Origin: an uncultured Lachnospiraceae bacterium
GTDB taxonomy: Bacteria; Bacillota; Clostridia; Lachnospirales; Lachnospiraceae
Length of the DNA: 46,843 nt
Direction of reading: 5' to 3'
Assembly (NCBI GenBank): GCA_910577165.1
Contig: CAJTLX010000024.1
Coordinates: 1-46,843, forward strand
Shown: positions 1-7,891 of the stretch, piece after piece
Layout of the letters: every line of letters starts with the position of its first letter
Position numbering within the stretch: the first letter of the stretch is position 1
Translations under genes and position numbers: made by a program
The notes under the pieces: generated by a model
Seen by the model: only the letters and a program-made list of their open reading frames with translations
Told to the model about the DNA's origin: nothing
Databases searched by the model: none

Positions 1-738
1 AAATACGCTGTCATCCGGCTCCCAGTAACAGAGCATCATTTTTAAGTTCCGGATGGCATACTGCTCATAGGACGGATCAGAAAGGGCCTCTGAAAGTACC
101 ACTAAAGCATCATTATTCAGACGATTGATATTGTCGGAAGATCTCTCATCAAACTGTCCGTCTGTATTGCAGCCAATACCGCCCTCCAGGTATTTTAGTA
201 CTGACTGTATCATCGCATCACAATGAAAAAATTTACCGCAGGCGGCTAATACCGCAACGACAACCAGACGATAATCCGATGCGTAGATATCCTCTTCCAA
301 AAGACCCTCCGCGCCAGCCCGCACGATCACTTCTAAACGCATCTGAATCTCGTTTTCCTGCTGCGTCTTTGCGTGGTCTTTTAAATATTTTAAAAGTGGA
401 AGAAGCTTGCGTATGCATAGTGCGGTATCCGATACAGAGAAAAAATTTCCAGTCACATAGTCAAATAAACCGTCCTCATGCTGTACATGGCGGATGAAAT
501 CTGTCGCTGCAACAATCCGCTCAAATACCACTGGATCATGGAAATATTTACAGTCCGCATTCAAATAAGCTGTTGCCAGATTAGAAAGCCTGTAAATTGT
601 GGATTTTGCCTGATATATTCCATTCTCCTCCATAAATCCCCCGCACTGCGGATTACCCTCCTCCATATTTTGAAGACGCAATGCGCGCAGAACACGTTTA
701 TCCGCATCCTGCACCATTTTTTCATAATGTGTTTTCAT
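1..738 (-). CDS. Unknown protein, C-terminus beyond window
   Basis: An open frame of 246 codons runs from an ATG at 738 to the window edge with no stop, so the 3' end is missing. The start begins M-K-T-H-Y-E-K-M and has a purine-rich AAAGGGG about 12 bases upstream. The sequence is soluble and mostly helical, with repeated stretches such as RLSNLATAYL, VVAVLAACGKFF and NNDALVVLSEAL, and aromatic or acidic turns between helices; this is reminiscent of an alpha/alpha-toroid fold, but I do not recognise a family. It follows ilvB by about 55 bases on the same strand and could be co-transcribed with it. Its position is where an acetolactate synthase small subunit might be expected, but it does not look like IlvN. 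Function not assigned. Confidence 0.75.
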   Translation of the reverse strand, partial: MKTHYEKMVQDADKRVLRALRLQNMEEGNPQCGGFMEENGIYQAKSTIYRLSNLATAYLNADCKYFHDPVVFERIVAATDFIRHVQHEDGLFDYVTGNFFSVSDTALCIRKLLPLLKYLKDHAKTQQENEIQMRLEVIVRAGAEGLLEEDIYASDYRLVVVAVLAACGKFFHCDAMIQSVLKYLEGGIGCNTDGQFDERSSDNINRLNNDALVVLSEALSDPSYEQYAIRNLKMMLCYWEPDDSVF

Positions 739-792
739 GCTTAAATCCGCCCCCTTTCATCCTTTTGCGGCAATCATTCCTTTTTGGTTCTT

Positions 793-2466
793 TTATTTCA
801 TATCTTCCTCTGAGAATACATCCTCAATTGCTGCTCCCGGCGGTACCATCGGAAATACTTTGTCATCGCAGCCAATCACACAGTCAATTAATACCGGCTT
901 ATTTAAGGCGATCGCCTTTTTCAGCACCTCCTCGACCTCCTCACATTTTGTAATGCGGAATGCCTCTGCACCCATTGCCTGCGCAAGCTTTACGAAATCA
1001 ACACCATCGTTGAGTACCGTATTGGAATAGCGTTTTCCGTAAAATAACGTCTGCCACTGGCGCACCATTCCAAGTACTGAATTGTTCATTACCACTTCAA
1101 TTATTGGAATTTGGTAGCGGACAGCGGTCGCAATTTCATTCATATTCATGCGAAAACACCCATCCCCCGCAATATTGACCACAGTTTTTTCCGGCTTTGC
1201 TGTCTTCGCGCCAAGGCTCGCTCCAAGCCCATAGCCCATTGTTCCGAGTCCGCCCGAAGTGATAAGTGTCCGAGGTGCGCGGTATTTGTAGAACTGCGCT
1301 GCCCACATCTGATGCTGCCCGACTTCCGTACAAACAATGGCATCGCCCTTTGTGATCTCATAGAGTTTTTCCATTACATAAGGTCCTGTCAGTACATCTT
1401 TATGATAAGTAAGTGGCTTCTCTACAGAAAGTGCCTGTACTTTCTTTACCCACTCCGCATGATCCTGCTGTTCAAGCCTTTCATTGACACGCATAAGAAT
1501 TTCCTTTACATCGCCGATCACGCTTGCGTTGACCATGATATTTTTGTTAATTTCCGCTGCATCCACATCAAATTGCACAATCTTTGCATTGTAGGCAAAT
1601 TTCTTTGTATTTCCTGTTACGCGGTCAGAAAAGCGCGCGCCGATAGTCACTAAAAGATCGCATTCGGTCACGCTGTAATTTGCCGCTTTCGTTCCGTGCA
1701 TACCAAGCATTCCGACATAGCGCGGATCCTCGCCATCGAAAGCACCCTTACCCATTAAAGAATCCGTTACCGGGGCATCTAAAAGATCGACAAATTTCCT
1801 TAATTCCTCTGCCGCACCGGAAATTACTGCACCTCCGCCGACAAAGATCATCGGTTTTTTTGCTGCAGCAATCAATGCGACAGCCGCATCAATATCCTCG
1901 GTTGTAATTTTGTCCACACTGCGACCAATCGGCGCAATCTCTTTCTTTTCATACTCTGTAACTGCCGCGGTTACATCCTTTGTTACATCCACCAGCACTG
2001 GACCCGGTCTTCCCGTTTGCGCAATCTGAAAAGCGCGGCGAATGGTCGGTGCCAGATCCTTAATATTTTTTACAATAAAACTATACTTGGTGATCGGCAT
2101 GGTAACGCCTGCAATATCAATTTCCTGGAAACTGTCCTTGCCAAGCAGCGGCACTGCCACATTTGCAGTGATCGCAACAAGTGGCACAGAATCCATATAC
2201 GCGGTTGCAATTCCGGTAACAAGATTTGTCGCGCCGGGTCCTGAAGTTGCCATACATACGCCGACCCGTCCGGTTGCCCTTGCATAGCCATCTGCTGCGT
2301 GCGCCGCTCCCTGCTCATGGGAAGTCAAAATATGTTTTATCTCGTCAGAATGTTTATATAATTCATCATATACATTTAAAATTGTACCCCCCGGATATCC
2401 AAATACGGTATCAACGCCCTGCTCTTTTAAACACTCAATAATAATTTCAGAACCATTTAATTGCAT
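793..2466 (-). CDS. ilvB: Acetolactate synthase, large (catalytic) subunit
   Basis: Condenses two pyruvates to acetolactate, or pyruvate with 2-oxobutyrate, the first common step of valine, leucine and isoleucine synthesis. At 557 residues it has the full family length. Visible features are the N-terminal pyrimidine-binding domain with the catalytic glutamate E51 in SHEQGAAHAADGYARA, the GARFSDRVTG segment of the central domain, and the C-terminal thiamine-diphosphate and metal motif beginning GDGCFRMN near residue 436 and followed by VVMNNSVLGMVRQWQ. The start ATG at 2466 has an AGGAGG site just upstream. It lies downstream of ilvD with a small unknown gene between, and is probably read from the T-box promoter. 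No ilvN regulatory subunit is visible next to it. Confidence 0.97.
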   Translation of the reverse strand: MQLNGSEIIIECLKEQGVDTVFGYPGGTILNVYDELYKHSDEIKHILTSHEQGAAHAADGYARATGRVGVCMATSGPGATNLVTGIATAYMDSVPLVAITANVAVPLLGKDSFQEIDIAGVTMPITKYSFIVKNIKDLAPTIRRAFQIAQTGRPGPVLVDVTKDVTAAVTEYEKKEIAPIGRSVDKITTEDIDAAVALIAAAKKPMIFVGGGAVISGAAEELRKFVDLLDAPVTDSLMGKGAFDGEDPRYVGMLGMHGTKAANYSVTECDLLVTIGARFSDRVTGNTKKFAYNAKIVQFDVDAAEINKNIMVNASVIGDVKEILMRVNERLEQQDHAEWVKKVQALSVEKPLTYHKDVLTGPYVMEKLYEITKGDAIVCTEVGQHQMWAAQFYKYRAPRTLITSGGLGTMGYGLGASLGAKTAKPEKTVVNIAGDGCFRMNMNEIATAVRYQIPIIEVVMNNSVLGMVRQWQTLFYGKRYSNTVLNDGVDFVKLAQAMGAEAFRITKCEEVEEVLKKAIALNKPVLIDCVIGCDDKVFPMVPPGAAIEDVFSEEDMK

Positions 2467-2471
2467 ATATA

Positions 2472-2548
2472 CCTCCTATTTTTAGTTCCATATATGTCTT
2501 TCACAGCACCTTTACCGTGAAAGGGATTTTATTCGCTTTGCTCTACTT
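2472..2548 (-). repeat. ilv leader repeat, copy 2 (half hairpin, before ilvB)
   Basis: The stretch between the small unknown gene and ilvB aligns over roughly 75 bases with the stretch just before ilvD (4604-4675). Shared blocks on the plus strand include CCTCCTATTT, AGTTCC, CCGTG, GGGATTTT and TTCGCTT. In the ilvD copy these belong to a long hairpin; here only the arm nearest the start codon is kept, and the other arm is replaced by the end of the unknown gene. The last five codons and the stop of that gene lie inside this repeat. Confidence 0.7.
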
Positions 2549-2900
2549 TTGCTATGACTCCATTTAGTTCTGCTTCATCATAGAGAAACGGAGCCAGAAA
2601 ATTTGCTGCAACTTTTTTCTTTTCCTCAAAAGCCATTTTCCCCCAACGCTTGCATTTTTTCATCCGCATTATGGCACGCTCTCTATAATCGGGTCTGTTT
2701 TGTAATAAAAACCACTCTTTCCATTGATCTGCTTTTTCACTTTTTATCAAAAATTCTCTGACTTGTATATGGATATCTGCCACAAATGGACTGCCGGATA
2801 CCAGTTCATTATCGGGGTTTATGTTAAACTTTGCCTCCAACAACGCTTTGTGCAAATTTAATACGCCATAATAATCTAATTGCAAATTAAATTTATCCAT
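2529..2900 (-). CDS. Small unknown protein between ilvD and ilvB
   Basis: A 123-residue soluble protein, beginning M-D-K-F-N-L-Q-L-D-Y and ending in KVEQSE. It is rich in charged and aromatic residues, with a central W-K-E-W pair and a basic run MRMKKCKRWGK; no signal peptide, membrane segment or known motif is seen. It starts 23 bases after the ilvD stop, with no good ribosome site before the ATG, so translation may depend on coupling. Its final codons are encoded by a copy of the leader repeat that also precedes ilvD, which suggests the gene came to lie inside an older ilvD-ilvB spacer by recombination. Not a known branched-chain amino-acid enzyme or regulator; function unknown. Confidence 0.75.
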   Translation of the reverse strand: MDKFNLQLDYYGVLNLHKALLEAKFNINPDNELVSGSPFVADIHIQVREFLIKSEKADQWKEWFLLQNRPDYRERAIMRMKKCKRWGKMAFEEKKKVAANFLAPFLYDEAELNGVIAKVEQSE

Positions 2901-2923
2901 TTTTATGCTAAATCGCTATTTTA

Positions 2924-4588
2924 TTATTTGATTTCAAGAATCGCACCGCGATTGCCGGAGGTTACCATCGCCGCGTAGCGGGCAAGGTATCCGGTCGTGA
3001 TCTTCGGCTGTCTTGGCTGCCATTTTGCACGTCTTTTAGCAAGTTCCTCATCGGATACTAAAAGTTCAAGCTTGTTTGCCGGAATATCGATCTTGATGAT
3101 ATCGCCTTCTTCCACAAGTGCGATCGGTCCGCCAACTGCTGCCTCCGGTGAGACATGACCGATGGATGCGCCGCGAGACGCACCGGAAAAACGTCCGTCC
3201 GTGATCAGTGCTACCGAGGAGCCAAGTCCCATACCTGCAATGGCTGAAGTTGGATTGAGCATCTCTCGCATCCCAGGACCTCCTTTTGGTCCTTCATAGC
3301 GAATTACCACTACATCGCCCGCTACAATCTTTTTGCCCTTGATCGCTTCGATCGCATCTTCCTCACAGTCAAATACCCTAGCCGGACCTTCATGTACCAT
3401 CATTTCCGGCACGACTGCTGAGCGTTTTACGACACCGGAATCCGGGGCGAGATTTCCCTTTAATACGGCGATACCGCCCGTTTCACTGTAAGGATTTTCC
3501 ACCGGACGAATAACTTCAGGATTTTTATTTACTGCGTCTTTAATATTTTCGCCCACGGTCTTTCCGGTTACGGTTATACAGTCAAGATTTAATAGTCCTT
3601 TTTTGCTAATTTCCTTCATCACCGCATAAATGCCGCCCGCCTCGTTTAAATCCTCCATATAGGTTGGACCTGCCGGTGCCAAATGGCAGAGATTTGGCGT
3701 TTTCGCGCTGATCTCATTCGCAATATCCACATTTAATTCCACGCCCGCTTCATGCGCGATAGCCGGAAGATGCAGCATACTATTTGTCGAGCAGCCAAGT
3801 GCCATATCCATTGTCAGGGCATTGCGAAATGCCGCTTCCGTCATAATATCACGCGGGCGGATATTTCTTTTCAACATTTCCATCACCTGCATTCCCGCGT
3901 GCTTTGCAAGCTTGATGCGCTCGGAATAAACCGCGGGGATCGTGCCATTGCCCTGTAAGCCCATACCAAGTACTTCTGTCAGACAGTTCATGCTGTTTGC
4001 GGTGTACATCCCGGAACAGGAACCACAGGTTGGGCAGGCTTTACATTCATATTCGTAAACATCCCCCTCACTCATCGTCCCTGCGGCATAGGAGCCAACC
4101 GCCTCGAACATACTGGAAAGACTGGTTTTATGCCCCTTTACATGACCCGCAAGCATTGGACCTCCGGAAACAAAAACGGTCGGAATATTTAAGCGTGCCG
4201 CCGCCATCAAAAGCCCCGGCACATTCTTGTCGCAGTTTGGCACCATCACCAGCGCGTCAAATGCGTGTGCCATCGCCATCGCCTCAGTGGAGTCCGCGAT
4301 CAGATCGCGAGTGACAAGCGAATACTTCATGCCGATATGTCCCATTGCAATCCCGTCACACACAGCAATTGCCGGAAAGACAATCGGTGTGCCGCCCGCC
4401 ATCGCAACTCCCATCTTAACGGCATTTACAATCTTATCAAGGTTCATATGCCCCGGCACAATCTCATTATAAGAGCTGACAATGCCGACAAGCGGGCGGT
4501 CAAGTTCCTCCTTTGTCATGCCGAGCGCATTAAAGAGGGAGCGGTGTGGTGCCTGCTGCATCCCCCTGGTCACAGAATCACTTTTCAT
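2924..4588 (-). CDS. ilvD: Dihydroxy-acid dehydratase
   Basis: Dehydrates 2,3-dihydroxy-isovalerate or dihydroxy-methylvalerate to the 2-oxo acids of valine and isoleucine synthesis. The 554-residue length and motifs fit the IlvD/Edd family: C119 in NCDKNVPG and the cysteine cluster at 182-191 (CKACPTCGSC) supply iron-sulfur ligands, followed by MYTANSMNC and, near the C-terminus, TDGRFSGASRGASIGH. The ATG at 4588 has AGGAGG seven bases upstream. It is the first gene after the T-box leader, so expression should rise when the matching tRNA is uncharged. The iron-sulfur cluster makes the enzyme oxygen-sensitive in related bacteria. Confidence 0.97.
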   Translation of the reverse strand: MKSDSVTRGMQQAPHRSLFNALGMTKEELDRPLVGIVSSYNEIVPGHMNLDKIVNAVKMGVAMAGGTPIVFPAIAVCDGIAMGHIGMKYSLVTRDLIADSTEAMAMAHAFDALVMVPNCDKNVPGLLMAAARLNIPTVFVSGGPMLAGHVKGHKTSLSSMFEAVGSYAAGTMSEGDVYEYECKACPTCGSCSGMYTANSMNCLTEVLGMGLQGNGTIPAVYSERIKLAKHAGMQVMEMLKRNIRPRDIMTEAAFRNALTMDMALGCSTNSMLHLPAIAHEAGVELNVDIANEISAKTPNLCHLAPAGPTYMEDLNEAGGIYAVMKEISKKGLLNLDCITVTGKTVGENIKDAVNKNPEVIRPVENPYSETGGIAVLKGNLAPDSGVVKRSAVVPEMMVHEGPARVFDCEEDAIEAIKGKKIVAGDVVVIRYEGPKGGPGMREMLNPTSAIAGMGLGSSVALITDGRFSGASRGASIGHVSPEAAVGGPIALVEEGDIIKIDIPANKLELLVSDEELAKRRAKWQPRQPKITTGYLARYAAMVTSGNRGAILEIK

Positions 4589-4603
4589 CTTTTTTCCTCC
4601 TAT

Positions 4604-4691
4604 TTAAAGTTCCGCAGAAATCCCTGCACAGTGCCTTGTCCGTGGAAGGGGATTTTGTTCGCTTCGCTCCCATCATCCCCTTCCGGCACTG
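4604..4691 (-). repeat. ilv leader repeat, copy 1 (full hairpin, before ilvD)
   Basis: Between the T-box terminator and ilvD there is a long stem: CAGTGCC at 4629-4635 pairs with GGCACTG at 4685-4691, and GGAAGGGGAT at 4644-4653 pairs with ATCCCCTTCC at 4675-4684, with an eight-base one-sided bulge. No T-tract follows, so it is not an obvious terminator. Its start-codon-proximal half is repeated before ilvB. Confidence 0.75.
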
Positions 4692-4730
4692 TTCCGGGCT
4701 TCTGCTGTTTTTTGTTTTTTTGCTGTGCAG

Positions 4731-4766
4731 AAAAAAAGCCCTAAGCCACTCAACATAGCTTAGGGC
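4731..4766 (-). terminator. T-box attenuator terminator
   Basis: On the minus strand GCCCTAAGC pairs with GCTTAGGGC (4738-4766) and is followed by seven T residues (4737-4731). The 5' arm overlaps the 3' side of the T-box antiterminator, as expected for a transcriptional attenuator. Confidence 0.93.
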
Positions 4767-5062
4767 GAATTCACTCATCCGTGGTACCACCTAAATTCAG
4801 AATTTCTTCTGCTCTCTGCAGATACTCGCATCCGCGAATACCCTCCTCCCGGTAACGTGGGAGTTTCCGCCGAAGTCTACTTGGTCTATACCGTTTGGTT
4901 CGGGGCTTAAAGGCTACTTCTCTGTCTGCTTCATGAAAGCTTCCACCAACCGCTTCCTCTCTTTGCATCCGCGAAACAGTTACTCCTCCTTCTCATCGCC
5001 TGTCGCACAGTATATAAATTTGACAATCTATTGCGTTAAATTGCCGAAATACTGTTATTTGT
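4731..5062 (-). promoter_or_regulatory. T-box leader of ilvD (tRNA-sensing riboswitch)
   Basis: The minus-strand leader has the canonical parts in order. Stem I begins with GGC-GATGAG-AAGG (kink-turn type), pairs through CTGTTTC with GAAGCAG, and has distal AAGAGAGG and GGTTGGTG loops. The specifier loop has AGTA on its 5' side and GAA followed by GTA on its 3' side; GTA at 4917-4915 is my best specifier, a valine codon. The T-box core GGTGGTACCACGGA lies at 4791-4778; its TGGT bulge fits an acceptor end with discriminator A, as in tRNA-Val, -Ile and -Leu. A terminator follows. The class is clear; the specifier is inferred by hand pairing. Confidence 0.93.
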
Positions 5063-5067
5063 GCTAT

Positions 5068-5096
5068 AGTCTAACAGATAGGAGGGAAAATGTCAA
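5068..5096 (-). promoter_or_regulatory. Promoter of the ilv T-box operon
   Basis: Minus-strand -35 TTGACA at 5096-5091, 17-base spacer, -10 TAGACT at 5073-5068. Transcription should begin near 5061, just before T-box Stem I. Confidence 0.85.
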
Positions 5097-5169
5097 CTGA
5101 TTTTTTTCCTCTGCACACAACCTTTTTTTGTTAAAGCATCCAATTTCTCTTTTGTTTTTTCCGTTCTTC

Positions 5170-6408
5170 TCAGATATTTTGTCCTGCCAAAGTGCTTACC
5201 ATCTGGCATAAAGAAATCAAAAGTTCTACAACCTTTTCCATATCCTGAACAGAAATATACTCAAATTTACCATGACAATTATATCCACCAGTACATAGAT
5301 TTGGGCATGGCAGACCCATATAGGAGAGTCTTGCCCCATCCGTCCCCCCGCGAATCGGGCGAATTAATGGCACAATTCCAAGTTTTTCCATTGCCGTCTT
5401 TGCATTCTCTACCAGTTCCATATGATCCGCCAATTTTTCCCTCATGTTGTAGTAGGAATCTTTCAATGAAAGTTCCACTGTTCCCTCTCCGTACTTTGCA
5501 TTTAAAAAATCCACAACCCGGACAAAAAGCTTCTTTTTCCCCTCAAATTTTGCACGGTCATGATCGCGGATAATATATGCCATTACTGCCTCCTCCACAT
5601 TCCCGCTCATCTCGTCCAAATGGAAAAACCCCTCGTACCCTTCGGTGTAGGCAGGCTTTTGTTCCTGCGGCAGCATTCCCTCAAGCTCCATTCCAATCAA
5701 CAGCGCGTTTTTCATCTGCCCCTTCGCTGAACCCGGATGAATGCTTGTCCCATGAATTTTTACCTTCGCGCCCGCCGCATTAAAATTTTCGTATTCCAAC
5801 TCTCCGACGGCACCGCCATCCACCGTGTACGCGCCATCCGCGCCAAATCCTTCCACATCAAAAAAATCTACTCCTCGCCCGACTTCCTCATCCGGTGTGA
5901 ACCCGATTTTGATTTCGCCATGCTCAATCTGTGGGTTTGAAAGCAGGTATTCCGCCATGGTCATAATCTCAGCAATACCCGCCTTGTCGTCCGCGCCAAG
6001 TAAGGTGGTACCATCCGTCACAATCAGATCCTTTCCAATCTCTTCCACAAGGGCTGGAAACTGTTCTGCGCGCATTACAATATTCTGCGCTTCGTTTAAT
6101 ACAATATCCCCGCCATGGTATGGAATTACTTTAGCTTTTACCTCCTTGCCGCTCATTGCAGTTGCGGTATCCATATGCGCGATAAAACCAAGCACCGGCA
6201 GTTTTTTTTCACTATTTGCTGGGATAGTTGCATACACATAGCAATGTTCTCCCATATGCACATCGGACGCGCCCATCTGTTTTAATTCCTCTGTAAGGCG
6301 TTCCGCTAATTTCCACTGCTTTTTTGTGGATGGCACTTCCTCCACATCCTCGCAGGACTGTGTATCCATCGCGATATATTCAAGAAAACGATCCTTTACG
6401 CTTCGCAT
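5170..6408 (-). CDS. pepT: Peptidase T (tripeptide aminopeptidase)
   Basis: A cytoplasmic zinc enzyme that removes the N-terminal residue from tripeptides. The 412-residue length is typical of M20B peptidases. Metal and catalytic residues are in place: H78 and D80 in HMDTA, D141 in GADDKAG, E175-E176 in PDEEVGRG, the DGGAVGELEYENFNAA segment and RGGTDGARLS near the C-terminus. The ATG at 6408 follows an AGAGAGG site. It is a single-gene unit with a consensus promoter upstream; the next gene downstream on this strand is the separately promoted ilv operon. Confidence 0.97.
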   Translation of the reverse strand: MRSVKDRFLEYIAMDTQSCEDVEEVPSTKKQWKLAERLTEELKQMGASDVHMGEHCYVYATIPANSEKKLPVLGFIAHMDTATAMSGKEVKAKVIPYHGGDIVLNEAQNIVMRAEQFPALVEEIGKDLIVTDGTTLLGADDKAGIAEIMTMAEYLLSNPQIEHGEIKIGFTPDEEVGRGVDFFDVEGFGADGAYTVDGGAVGELEYENFNAAGAKVKIHGTSIHPGSAKGQMKNALLIGMELEGMLPQEQKPAYTEGYEGFFHLDEMSGNVEEAVMAYIIRDHDRAKFEGKKKLFVRVVDFLNAKYGEGTVELSLKDSYYNMREKLADHMELVENAKTAMEKLGIVPLIRPIRGGTDGARLSYMGLPCPNLCTGGYNCHGKFEYISVQDMEKVVELLISLCQMVSTLAGQNI

Positions 6409-6453
6409 ACGATCAACCTCTCTTCCAATTTTTTTATGGAAATATAATATATT

Positions 6454-6482
6454 ATTTTATCATTGCCCTTAACCGCTGTCAA
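6454..6482 (-). promoter_or_regulatory. Promoter of pepT
   Basis: Minus-strand -35 TTGACA (6482-6477), 17-base spacer, -10 TAAAAT (6459-6454), about 45 bases before the pepT start. Confidence 0.82.
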
Positions 6483-6531
6483 TACCTGTTCGCGGGCAGC
6501 TTTAGCTACATAATTCCTCTCCGCGTCCGTG

Positions 6532-6584
6532 CGCATAAAAGAAAATGCTGGGCACAGATATTCTCACCCAGCATTTTCTTTTCC
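6532..6584 (-). terminator. Terminator after the GH8 gene
   Basis: AGAAAATGCTGGG pairs with CCCAGCATTTTCT around a 13-base loop and is followed by further T residues on the minus strand. The stem is symmetric and would also stop plus-strand reads. Confidence 0.85.
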
Positions 6585-6593
6585 TTCTTTAAT

Positions 6594-7748
6594 TTACTCG
6601 TAGATTCGATAATTTCCCGAAAGTGCCAAGAATGCAAACACATACAGACAATTATCATAATAGCGATATTTTCCTGAGCGCATTGACTCATCCCAAAGCC
6701 GTTTTACCCACTCCGCCGCCAGTGCCTTTTTCGGATCTTTATCCGAAAGGGCAATTGGACCGTCCACCACTAATGCTCCCTGGGCGGTTGTCGCGATAAT
6801 GCCAAGGGGATGTTTTGCCGCATCTCCTATCGGCGTGCCGTCCACCTCAAACACTCCTGCCATATTCTCCCGATGGGTTACGCCGAGATGATATTGCAGA
6901 CGTGTAACCGCCGCACATTGCCCGACATCCTTTTTGCACCATTCATAATCCAGACCGATATTTGCCGCTGTGCGGTACGCATCGCTGAAAAACCAGTCAT
7001 GACGCTCCTTTGTCCAGGGAAGTCCCCGGCGCATTGGACTGCCATCAAATTCTGCATACTCCGCACTCATCCCGGAAACCGGATGACAGGCTTTCACCAG
7101 ATATTCTCTGCTTATCCTTGCCGCCTGTGCAAAGAACTCGCGATCTTCCTCGTTCGCCCATTTTGCAAACAGCTCATAAAAATGCGGCAGATGGTAGGAT
7201 GGATCGGTAAAATCAACCCCCGGGACAAAGAGAATCTGCTTATTTTCAAGGTTCCACATCGGTGTTCCTTTTCGTCCGTTCTGCCCCTTGTGCAAGCACG
7301 CGGAAAGGATCTCTCTTGCTTCCTTTGAGTAATTAAAAATCCCCTCGCCATCGCCCCAGCGTTTTGAGGCAAAGAAGAGTGCCATCACAAAAAATTCCTC
7401 GCCGTCCGGCGCGGGACCGTTGGCGTTTTTTTTGCCGTTCACCTGACAGGACCACGCGAAATACCCCTCATTCCAGCCATCTTCCATCCACATATAGGTT
7501 TTTGCCCATTTCCAGAGGCGGTCAAATTCCTCTTTCATATCCATCTGAACGCACATCATCATACCGTAGGACATTCCTTCTGTGCGCGCATCATGATTTC
7601 CGGTATCTTCAATATAAGCCATATCCTCGTCCACTGGAAAATATACCTTATCCTCACCGTAGAAGAAATTATGTATCACCTGATCAAGCCTTGTCTTAAC
7701 TTCCTCCTCGGTTTTTCCAATTTCTGTAAATACATTGCGATACTGCAT
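6594..7748 (-). CDS. GH8 reducing-end xylose-releasing exo-oligoxylanase
   Basis: A cytoplasmic glycoside hydrolase family 8 enzyme expected to release xylose from the reducing end of short xylo-oligosaccharides. The length of 384 residues matches the Rex subgroup (about 390), shorter than secreted GH8 endoglucanases, and no signal peptide is present. The family acid lies in RTEGMSYGMM (E57) and a conserved aspartate in FFSDAYRTAAN fits the general-base region. Aromatic residues typical of the alpha6/alpha6 barrel include WNEGYFAW and WKWAKTYMWM. The start has GAAAGGGG about 12 bases upstream. Its neighbours, a Gfo/Idh oxidoreductase, a ThuA-like protein and an AraC regulator, suggest a small hemicellulose-sugar cluster. 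Rex function is from family similarity; GH8 membership is secure. Confidence 0.9.
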   Translation of the reverse strand: MQYRNVFTEIGKTEEEVKTRLDQVIHNFFYGEDKVYFPVDEDMAYIEDTGNHDARTEGMSYGMMMCVQMDMKEEFDRLWKWAKTYMWMEDGWNEGYFAWSCQVNGKKNANGPAPDGEEFFVMALFFASKRWGDGEGIFNYSKEAREILSACLHKGQNGRKGTPMWNLENKQILFVPGVDFTDPSYHLPHFYELFAKWANEEDREFFAQAARISREYLVKACHPVSGMSAEYAEFDGSPMRRGLPWTKERHDWFFSDAYRTAANIGLDYEWCKKDVGQCAAVTRLQYHLGVTHRENMAGVFEVDGTPIGDAAKHPLGIIATTAQGALVVDGPIALSDKDPKKALAAEWVKRLWDESMRSGKYRYYDNCLYVFAFLALSGNYRIYE

Positions 7749-7891
7749 ACTTAAAGCCCCTTTCTGTTATGTCATTGTGCTGCTGCAATAATTACCCCCA
7801 CTATTATCATAACAGATTCCATGAAAAATGCTTCTTAAAACTTGCGAAGTTTCGCGCGTTTTTTGCCGAGTTTTTTAGTAAAAATATAATC

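Noticed and set aside
1111..1653. Long plus-strand open frame across ilvB
   Set aside because: Antisense to a certain gene, without ribosome site or recognisable protein features; the same holds for other long frames opposite known genes.
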